From: Galerina marginata
Lineage: Eukaryota; Basidiomycota; Agaricomycetes; Agaricales; Galerinaceae
Direction of reading: 5' to 3'
Length of the DNA: 64,000 nt
Assembly: GCA_023014335.1 (NCBI GenBank)
Contig: JAECYW010000025.1
Coordinates: 434,001-498,000, forward strand
The stretch's first letter is position 1; every line of letters starts with the position of its first letter. The notes beneath the pieces were generated by a model that saw nothing but the letters and a program-made list of their open reading frames with translations, did no database searches and was not told the DNA's origin. Positions 45,126-55,100 of this stretch are shown in pieces. Made by a program: the position numbers and the translations under genes.

Positions 45126-45261
45126 CTTCTGCTTCGCTTTCCCCCACAACCAACTAAAACCCGAAATCAAGTTCAAACCACCCAGGTGGGGAAGGATTTA
45201 TGTCGGCTGCTCATAAGTATTGGGAGTTAGCATCGACGGATCAAAGAGAAAGAGAGAGGTT

Positions 45262-46040
45262 CATGCCTGAAGTGAATGAATGTACTTGGCATCACTGCCG
45301 ACGATCAAGGCATCGTCTCCGTTTTGTGTGTGGTTGTCGTCGAAAAGCATGTCTGTTTCCCCGGCTGAGAATCCTATTAGGAAAACGGGTAAATAAGGGG
45401 AAAGGAAGATAACTGTCGACCTTACCATTGCTGAAATGAAGGAATTTCAAATGTTAATGAGACCTAGTACGTGGACGGAGTTGTGTAAGCCGAGGCGTTG
45501 ACTGTGAATGACTAGAGAAACAACTTGAGCTCATCATCACCAGACAATTTGAAGCAGCTCACCCCGGTATCGGACACGGCGACAATTTTGTTATTGAACG
45601 CATGCAGGTCAATTGATCCGCTAGTTGGGAAATTCCATCCAACAGGCTAGACGACAAGTTAAGCACTAACAAGATTTCTTCGTCGAAGTTTTCCGTACCT
45701 TCCGAACCTCATTTCCCGAATGACCCATTGGAGATCTTGCTGAATGCAAAACCATGAGGACGGTTTACCTGCTATTGGGCGCCCCACAACTGAACGAGAG
45801 AATCAGTTACAAGTCGTATAACAAAAATGAAGATCTTACAGCTTGTCCGTGCCCGTCGATCCAACCCCACTTGGGATTTGTAGGGCTTCTCAGGGTGATG
45901 TTCTTGCCTTCAGAGGAGGTAAACCTATGCATAACGGTCAGCAATTGCGAAAAGACAGGCAGAACGATGGATGGCGATCGTACCAAGCATATGAGAAGCT
46001 CTTGAAAACAACGTTTCGGAATCCTTGAATTCATCACAAT
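45262..46040 (-). pseudogene. Truncated, inactivated GH28 copy
   Basis: Collinear with 19050-19850 of the intact GH28 gene, including the intron positions. It contains a version of the catalytic strand with NGDDALIVGS where the intact gene has NGDDCLTVGS. A TAG at 45772-45774 sits in the AQQQVNRPHGFAFSK exon. The 5' signal peptide exon and all 3' exons after the catalytic strand are missing. It is a dead duplicate, probably carried here by segmental duplication. Confidence 0.8.
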
Positions 46041-46548
46041 GTAACGATAAGACTTTGCTTGTCCCCCAATAACGATTGGTGTGCGTAAAGAAAAGTACAT
46101 GGGACATTGAAAGAAGTCTTGGGACCCAGAATTTCAGATTCGAGGGAAGGCGAAGATGAGGTTGGCGCAAGTAATAGGGTTGACGCATTCGGAGTTGTCG
46201 TCAGCGGGTCACCGGGCTTGGTAAGGCTTGGTGCGCATGTTGTGTACATTGATCCTCGGTGTGGGAAGCTCGATATCTTTGCCTCCTTCAGCCTGTGTGG
46301 TGGTTATTCATGATAAAATGTGAAAGAAAAATTTTATGACGTGCCATTTCAACATTCTTTCCAAATCTATGACGTTTCTCTAAAGCACGTAGTGGATAAC
46401 TTGTAGTCCATTCATGCGACGCTGGAAGGCGCCGCGAATGCAGGTGCGAGTGTAATCAAGACTTTGGGAAATAAAAGTCCTGGACCGAGTAAGGCATAAG
46501 AATCAGGAGAGAGGCATAAGCAGCTTACGGGGCTTGTGGTAGCTTTTC

Positions 46549-47060
46549 CTACACAGTTTGACCCAACCCCAAAACATGTACACCGACGACTCCGTGTATG
46601 AGCTTGTAATGAGACAGCGGATGCGAGGTCTGGACCTGAGGCAGCACGTTGGCGACGACGCGAAGAGTGGCAACTAGTCGAGGATCAGTAAGGTAAATCA
46701 TATCATAATGCAATTCCAAGAGAACTTACCATAAGTGTTGGCAGCCTTATTATGCAGCCACAGCAAGTCAAGCAATCGCGAGCTGAGGAGCACCCGCCTC
46801 GGATGCAAATGTACTCGACTGATTAACTTTGGGAAAAGGATGTGATGTGCTAGACCTTGGTAAGTTACACGAATCACAATACATATCAGGACAAACTTAC
46901 TGGGCCTATGAATAGCTCTCCTTCGTGATCTACGCCCACGGTCAAACCCCAATCCAGTTGAATCTGTTCACGGGCCTGTGAAGAGCGGCGGTGTAGACTC
47001 GTGGAAGAGTCCTGGACACAAAAGCGGTGATGGCAAACCATCCGTGTCCTATGGTGCCGT
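46549..47060 (-). CDS. Possible small minus-strand gene, incomplete model
   Basis: Three exons join in phase on the minus strand. One ends at HRP before a GTAAGT donor near 46905. The next reads SLAHHILFPKLISRVHLHP...LLDLLWLHNKAANTY. The last, beginning near 46672, reads VATLRVVANVLPQVQTSHP and ends GQTV at the TAG at 46549-46551. The 5' end was not found. The composition is hydrophobic and His-rich. No family was recognised. It could also be a decayed fragment. Confidence 0.33.
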
Positions 47061-47847
47061 TTGCAGATCGTAAGCCGGAGTTAAAGGGTGAAGACGAAGT
47101 GCTGGCGGTGGCTGGGATGTGTACATGGTTTCGCGATGCCAGGAAACTACGACAAACTGCGCCTGATGTCAATATAATGGCGACAATACCTGGGTGCCAG
47201 ATCCGGGGTTAGAACTACGAGGTAGCTGATACTATAGAGAAGAGAAAAAAGCTTATGGAGACCCTTCGGCTGCTTGACTTGTGCAATAATTGTAACACTG
47301 TTTACATAGGGGAGGCTGGGAGCTGGCTGGGAGGTAAGAGTTAAGTTTGAACTGAGATTGACAAGCCGGTGCTCCTTGTCCAGAAACGTGGGAATAAACT
47401 AGTAAAGTGAACTGGAAACGACCCAAAACCGCCACTTTGCAGCGAAATGAAGCAGGAAAAATCAGGAAAAAAGATAGGCTATATATTGGGTGTTGTGAAT
47501 ATAGCACATGCATCATATTTTAGAGAGTATGTAACAAACGCGTCAATTATCTCCAAGTAAAAACTGCCGTTTCTGGCAGTTTCCAAAATTTAGACGGCCC
47601 GGGAGGCAGACTGAACCGAATTTCATCGTCAGAACCAACTTGAACTCAAATTTAACAGCTTTGAAACGTTGCCTCTGACCTTCCCTTCTCCTGACACCGC
47701 TGACAGCGGATATCATGTTTGAAGTGTAATTATAACCCACAGGCATGAGAGGACCATGATCAACATGATGTCTGCACAGTGCACTGCAATGCTTCGCATT
47801 CCCTTTCTCTTTCCACTTCAAGGAAAGCCTTATTCACACTCAGCGCC
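47061..47847. other. Intergenic, upstream of GTPase 1
   Basis: Only short frames with no coding character. The last 100 bp before 47848 are pyrimidine-rich, as expected for a leader. Confidence 0.35.
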
Positions 47848-49935
47848 ATGTCTACAGACGCGATTTCCTCCGGTTCTCAAAGACCAAGTTCAACAAATAC
47901 ACCCAGCCGCATATCTACCGATGTGATCACCCCCAGTTTACCCTCAAAGGTCGAAGAAACTCTCCGTGAATGCCCACGGTACGCAATAAAATGTCTTTCC
48001 TTAACGTTTCTCATTGCTTGCAGATTCCGAATCGTCCTTATCGGCAATGTCAGAAACATTATTAGCGCGCCTCATAATACTCATATTTGTCTAGAGTGGT
48101 GTCGGCAAGTCTTCGCTCGTTAAAGCTATCTTCAACGTCAGTTTGAAAGTAAGTTCTCTTCCTCTCCCTCTCGGAAATATCTTAGTGAGCATAGGACATT
48201 GAAATCAATCACGATCGTCCTGGATATGCTGAAATTGATCGTGGATACACATCGAACGAAAATCAGCGGTTCATTTTGCACGATAGCCAAGGCTTCGAGG
48301 CCGGTTCCACGGAGAATTGGATTAAGGTCGAGAAATTTCTGCGGGGCAGAAGTGCAATGGCCCTGCGTGATCAAGTTCACGCAATTTGGTAGGACTCTTT
48401 CTATTCAAGATTTATTACGAATATTTTACCCCCATTATCAATAGGCTATGCAAGGAATCCCCTTTAGAAGGTGCGAGAGTGCAACAGGTCGGCGACGAGA
48501 ACCTCCTTAAGCTCGCTCAGGAATGTGAGTTTGGTGTAAATCCCATATACGACCCGGTCTGACACACAGTCAAGTGGGGATCCCTGTCGTTATCGTGTTC
48601 ACAAAGTACGACTTCCTCATCAAAGAACAACGGAAGGACGCCAAGAAACTTTCCAAGGCTGATATCGAGAGAAAAGCAGAAGATTGTTTCAACGATCGCA
48701 TCAAAGGCCTTAAATCATCGACACACGCCTCGATTGTGAGAGTGTCGACTGACAAAGATTACCCTCGTTTGTCCATTTACTTCTAATCAAGTCGACTAAA
48801 AACCTCATACTTAACTTACGCAGAGCGACTTGAAACACTACAAAAACTAACTAGCACCACTTCCGATTGTCTGGGTGCCACCGATGTGTCATGGATTATT
48901 GCCCAGCGAGTAAACGTGGATCAGAAGGTCGAGACCTCCATTAGGTGTGTTTTGTATCACGACCGCTGAGTGCTTATTGCTGATTTCTGTTTCATTCAGC
49001 GAAGGTTTCAAGAGCAAGTATTTTCTGACTTAAATAGCTAGATTGTATTCACATTCGTCCGTCCGTCACAGAATATTGGCGTGATTTAGCAAAAAGTGTT
49101 TTTTTTGAGGGCCACACTATGGAGAAATGTGTCAAGCGTATCCACGATGACATCCTTATGGTCTGGAATTTCAACGACCCGCTCAAGGTTCGGATGATTC
49201 AGATTCGTAGGAGGCCCTGTTTGATGACGCCTCTTTAGCTACTCGGAGATACATTCTTCGCGCAAGTGCTGGTATTCGCTAATCCAGTGTTAGAAGGGCA
49301 TGAGAGCGAAATTCCGAAGTAAGTCGAGCTTCGAGCAATTGCCCTACGATCTTGATTTCTTTTGTGCAGAGATTCTCAGCTGGACAGGATAGTAAAGTCG
49401 ATTAAACAAGGTGGTACGATTGCAAGTGCCTCGACAGCTATTGCGACAGCTCTTGGGATTGCCCCCCATATTGTTGTGGCAGCTACAGTTGCCGGGATTA
49501 GTGTTTTGGCACTCAAGTTTCTCTACGGAAAATATCAAAAGATGTACGACTTCATAAACCTTTCAAGGCGTACTACTTCTGATTGCTCATCTATGGCTAT
49601 ATAGGCCATTGTACGCGAGATACCTCGGAGCGTATATTGTTCATCTTATCTGCATTCTCCACTGCTTATTTACAGAAACACTGCGTGTGGGATCGCCGAA
49701 AGCTCTATCGGAAGAACTCGTTTTTACCGCCTTTACAAACTACGAAAAAATCGTTTCTTCGCGGCCCAGGGTCCACGAACTCCTCTCCGAGATGAATTTT
49801 ATATATGGGTTCGAAACGGGGGTTAGAGAGCTGGTTGCGGAGTACACAACCATATCAGGTACCGACGTAGTTCACCCCACATATCTTAAGTCAGAGAGAC
49901 GTCGTCGCAAACTGGGTAGTTGTATTGTGGCTTAA
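47848..49935 (+). CDS. G-domain GTPase with C-terminal membrane segment (GTPase 1)
   Basis: The ATG at 47848 begins MSTDAISSGSQRPSS. Exons 47848-47978, 48024-48048 and 48095-48148 join in phase, so an intron splits the P-loop: GN at the end of exon 2, SGVGKSSLVKAIFN in exon 3. Later exons give HDSQGFEAG (G3, DxxG) and VVIVFTKYDFL (G4, TKxD). The C-terminal part is helical (EYWRDLAKSVFFEGHTMEK), followed by a hydrophobic span ASASTAIATALGIAPHIVV..., probably a membrane anchor, and a basic end (KSERRRRKLG) before the stop at 49935. This is an orphan basidiomycete GTPase family, distantly like AIG1/GIMAP or Era-type G proteins. The function is unknown. A paralogue follows at 52117. Confidence 0.78.
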
Positions 49936-51156
49936 CTTCTTGGATAACTTTAGTAGTACAACAATTGGGTTTTTTTCTACTATTGGCAGTGTAATTTGGT
50001 CTCGCCATTCCGACGCATCTCTTGAACCACCGTAGCCAATGAATCCGGGTCTCCTTTACTCCGGAGTGCATAGATACGGAGGGAAATTTAGATGAAACAA
50101 GAGGGAAAATTAAAAGAGATAACAAGAGATGGGGTGAAGTATTCGACGCAAGATAGGGCGCAATCGACATGCGACACATTCAGGCACTTTTAAAGTAGAA
50201 TACATGTCTCCGAAAGATGGATGGAGTCTTTCAGAAATGGCTTTCGTCTTTCAGAGAGGTGTATGCGTCGTCTGGAAAGCGCCACGTCCTTTGGCGTCTT
50301 TGCTTTGCTCATTGGCCTATCAAGCCACGTCTTTGGTAAAGACCCTCTTTTTTGATTCTTCATCAGATAAACCGAATTGAATTGAGGTAGTACGGACACG
50401 ACATACGGACAGTGGAGTACTTTACGAAGACCAGATAAGACTACTTTGATTGCGAATGCACATCTGAATTATCTGGTCGCGTAGTTACTCCTCTTGCATC
50501 TAACCGTGTGTTGACGAACACTAATGTGAAGGCTTTGGCATCGACCTACGTAACTGCAGAGCCAGTGTGGTGCTTGACTCGCTGCAGAGGCCGACGCAGA
50601 AGTAATCTGCGACATAAAGATGAATAGAGCGTACCGTGAAGGGCATCGACCAAGGCTGAGCTAGTGGTGTGATAGTTGCGGCTCAGTCGCTGCAGAAGCC
50701 GATATCTGCAATATATAAATACATGGAATGTACCGCGAAGAAGGACGGACGGAGGTGCAGTAGCCAGCAAATTGTTGCATTCCGATGGGGCGATAAGAGA
50801 GCTGGCGCATATCGTATTGAGAGTTACAACCAGGCGACTAAGTACAAACGAGTAGAACATACCATGACGAGTGCGGAGGTTATATTCTCGCCGGTTAAAA
50901 ATCTACGAATGGAAGACTTGGTCTCGACGAATTGGCTTTCTTCCAAAACTTAAAAGCATGCTCCACCTATGTCGAAATCAGTATATAGGCAAGACCCAGA
51001 AAGAACAAAGCCGCGACATACTGCTCGCAATGCCAGTATCAGAGCCTCGCCACGAAGCTCCAACTCTGTCAAGCTTGCGGCCAGAATCGGGAAATTTGTA
51101 GTACCCGCAAGGTCCCACTTAGTATATTAGTAAAAGGACGACATAAAATGAAAGTC
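49936..51156. other. Intergenic with a degenerate local duplication
   Basis: No supported gene. About 50576-50640 and 50690-50750 form an imperfect direct repeat (CGCTGCAGAGGCCGA and CGCTGCAGAAGCCGA start the two copies). Short frames elsewhere look random. Confidence 0.35.
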
Positions 51157-51570
51157 TCACCAGGCCGCACCAAACGTCGATGTCCTCAACAACGCGATCT
51201 CCTCCGGAAAAACGTGGTCCACAAAGTCTCGGACTTGTACGATAGCCCGTGCGTCCAGAGTTCCTGCTTCAGTATTAGGCAATGAAACAAGGGAGTCGGT
51301 GAACGTATCAGATCTGCCGGCAAGAAGATGGCTGATTTCGCAGCGCCTCCGCGTCAAGTCTTCTTGGTAGGTTGTATCGTCAGTTTAGAGTCAGAGATCG
51401 TGACCGAGTTTAGCTGGAGCTCAAGTTAGACTTATGAAGACGATCATGAAAGAGCAGATAACGTACCAAAAACGTTCTTTTATTCGCTTTTGAATCTGCA
51501 ACCGACTTCCGCTCCAAATCATAAGCCTCATCCTCACGGACAAACCCTCCAGGTTGGACTATAGAATCCT
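51157..51570 (-). CDS. Partial minus-strand gene of unknown type
   Basis: Two minus-strand segments look coding: one near 51480-51570 (EDSIVQPGGFVREDEAYDLE, then KSVADSKANKRTFL before a GTACGT donor) and one at about 51164-51360 (RRRCEISHLLAGRSDTFTDS; ARAIVQVRDFVDHVFPEEIA). Further exons may lie at 51000-51115 and 51590-51780, but phases did not agree. The start and stop were not fixed. No family was recognised. Confidence 0.35.
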
Positions 51571-52011
51571 CGTCTGCATGTTAGGAAGTAATTTTCTATT
51601 GGCCACAAATCCAAGTTGAGACGAGGCGGATGGCGAGAGGACACCAACGGAGCGGCAACGAATGTGATCCAGATGGGCTATGGCGAGGGAAACCTGCGGC
51701 AGGTGATATGTCATAGTAATGGGACCTGAGGCATGAGCGTTCATCTGAGTACGTTTTAGGATTCTCGATGATTGAGAGAACAACCATACCTGGACTGGGA
51801 TCTCTGCGCTTTCATCCCATTAGCCAGGACGATGTACTGCAGCCTCATCCTACTGCAGCCTCCAGATGCTTCATCACGGTTTGGCTGATGTGGGATTGCA
51901 CTGTACATACTGAAACGAGGCCATCACTGGGGTAGGTAGGGAGGAGACGGATCTGAGGTGGTGAGAGAGGAGGGACCGATCATCGCGAATTCAGACGATG
52001 CTTCGGCCTTC

Positions 52012-52019
52012 TATAAATA
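52012..52019 (+). promoter_or_regulatory. TATA box of GTPase 2
   Basis: TATAAATA lies 105 bp upstream of the ATG at 52117, a usual fungal spacing. Confidence 0.55.
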
Positions 52020-52116
52020 GCGTTCTCAGCTGTGTCTGCGGTCAGGTGTTACGAGAAGCTAACACAGCCCGCTCTCGTCTCAAACAAAGCGCTTGTTATC
52101 TCTTACCACCATCGAT

Positions 52117-55100
52117 ATGGCTGACGACCGCCGACAGACCACCAAAGAGCCCAAAGGTTTCTTCCAACAACTAAAGAAGGCTATAAGACCTGCCAGTGGA
52201 TCGCAGAGTACGCCTCAAATCGGGTTAAATTCGCCTTCAAACGCTGTTACTCAGCCGGTCGAGACTACAGCGCCGCCTCCAGCTGGTCCTGCACCTACTG
52301 TAAAAATTGGCCTAGAGGAAGCTGCAAAGCTCCGGGCAAAATATACTCACTTTCGCATTCTTGTCATCGGGAGGGCAAATGCAGGAAAAACAACGTTGTT
52401 AAAGCGGGTGTGCAACACGACTGAGGAACCTTCTATTTACGACAAGGGACAAAACCTGGTGAGCTATCTGTTTATTGTGGCAGCTTACTCTCATCATTTC
52501 TTGCACGATAGCTGGAACCGACCGCAGAGGTGCGGCTCAGTGATTTCTGCACTTACCTTGAACTGGATGACTAATTGGCTGTGTAGCGCGGGATCCACGA
52601 CGTTCGCCGTTCATTTACCTTCAAGAGCAACCCAGGGTTTATCTTCCATGACTCTTGTGGTTTTGAAGCGGGGGGCGAGGAGGAATTTAAGGCTGTGATG
52701 ACTTTCATTGAAAACAGCACAAAGGCCAAGGAAGTTGGTGACCAAATCCATGTCATCTGGTGCGTTTTTATCACCTTCCTTGATGTGTCCTGGGTGCTTG
52801 CTGAGAATACACTTAGGTACTGCTTTGAGCCAGATGTATCACGTCCTTTGCTACCTTTAGAAGAGAAATTCTTCAATGAGAGCCGTGTCTGGAATGGTAA
52901 TTTCATCCTGAATGTTTAATTGGTTTCCAGAAACTAAAAAAAAATACAGTTCCAGTTATTGCAATTTTCATGAAGTTTGATGTTCTTATCACAAAAGTTC
53001 AAGGCTCAGAAGCAAACAAAAAGAAAGATACCAAAGAAGCTTTGAACATGTTGGAGGAAAAATTCATGCGTCCGCTCAGAAGCTACAAATTTCAGCCTCG
53101 GGCTTATGTGCAGTTTGAGGGTGGGTATTTCTTAAATTCAAAGGCCAGTTTGAGGACTGATGTGAGATCCAGCTATCAATAAAGATGATGGTGATCATCA
53201 GAAACAGGTCAAAAAACTAATCAAACAGACAGCAGCATCAATAGACAATCTTGCACTGAAGATGCTATTTGTCACTGTTCAACAAAATAACTTGGAGGTT
53301 TGCATTGAATATGCAGTAAATGAGTAGGTTTTATGTTTTGTTCAACCTGGCTACTATTTATTTTCCACTTTAGGCATATTTTTTCTGTGGATAATATGGT
53401 ATATCTTATTGTGAATTCTAGATATATTATGCTGAAGCAAATAAAGCTCAATTTAATTGCAAATACTTCAAGTTGGTTTAAACACTGCTATGATATGGTA
53501 TGTAATAATATTAAATGCATGCATCAAAACAAGACTAAAGTTGAAAAGGAATATGTGAGAATCTTATGTGCTAAGGGTTGAACACAATAATAACAGAACA
53601 CAGGATGTAAGTAATATAACTATATTATATTACAAAAAAACAGGATTAACATTTATGTTTAGTATGTAGGTGTAATAAAAAAACTTTCAAGAAATTTTTG
53701 ATAAGTATTTTCAAAGGGAAACAAAGTGAGAATTGAATTAATGGAAAAAGTAAAGTCTGAAAATTGTGTACAGAGGGTAACTAGCAGAGTACAGTGCTGA
53801 TTATTGGTGCTGACATTACCTGCATGAAATTTCATCCAGGCTGTGAGTTGTGTGGACTTTCTTTGCTTGATTTCAATTGCTGACATTATTTGCATGAAAT
53901 TCCATCCAGGGCGTGAGTAATGTGGGCTTTCTTTGCTTGATTTCAATTGCTGACATTGGCTGCATGAAATTCCATCCAGACTGTAAGTTGTGTGAGCTTT
54001 CTTTGCTTGATTTCAATTACTGACATTATCTGCATGAAATTCCATCCAGTATGTAAGTTGTATGGACTTTTCTTGCTTGATTTCAATTGCTGACATCACC
54101 TGTATGAAATTCCATCCAGACAGTGAGTTGTGTGAATTTTCTTTGATTGATTTCAATTGCTGACATTACCTGCATGAAATTTCATCCAGATTGTAAGTTA
54201 ACTAAGCTTTCTTTGATTGATTTCAATTGCTGACATTATCTGCATGAAATTCCATCCAGTTTGTGAGTTGTGTGGACTTTCTTTGCTTGATTTCAATTGC
54301 TGACATTATTTGCATGAAATTCCATCCAGGGTGTGAGTAATGTGGGCTTTCTTTGCTTGATTTCAATTGCTGACATTGGCTGCATGAAATTCCATCCAGG
54401 CTGTAAGTTGTGTGGGCTTTCTTTGCTTGATTTCAATTGCTGACATTGCTTCTATGAAATTCCATCCAGGCTGTGAGTTGTGTGGGCTTTTTTTGCTTGA
54501 TTTCAATTGCTGATATTATCTGAATGAAATTCCATCCAGCTTGTGGGTTGTGTGGACTTTCTTTGCTTGATTTCAATTGCTGAGATTACCTGTATGAAAT
54601 TCCATCCAGGATGTGAGTTATGTGAGCTTTTCTTGCTTGATTTCAATTGCTGATATTATCTGCATGAAATTCCATCCAGTTTGTGAGTTGTGTGGACTTT
54701 CTTTGCTTGATTTCAATTGCTGACATTACCTGCATGAAATTCCACCTAGTATGTGAGTTGTGTGGACTTTCTTTGCTTGATTTCAATTGCTGACATTACC
54801 TGTATGAAATTCCATCTAGGATGTGAGTTGTGTGACCCTTTTTTGCTTGATTTCAATTGCTGACATTACCTGCATGCAATTCCATCCAGTATGTGAGTTG
54901 TGTGAGCTTTTTTTGCTTGATTTCAATTGCTGACATTATCTGCATGAAATTCCATCCAGTATGTGAGTTGTGTGGGCTTTTTTTTGCTTGATTTCAATTG
55001 CTGACATTACCTGCTTGAAATTCTATCCAGGACGTGAGTTGTGTGAGCTTTTTTTGCTTGATTTCAATTGCTGATATTATCTGCATGAAATTCCATCCAG

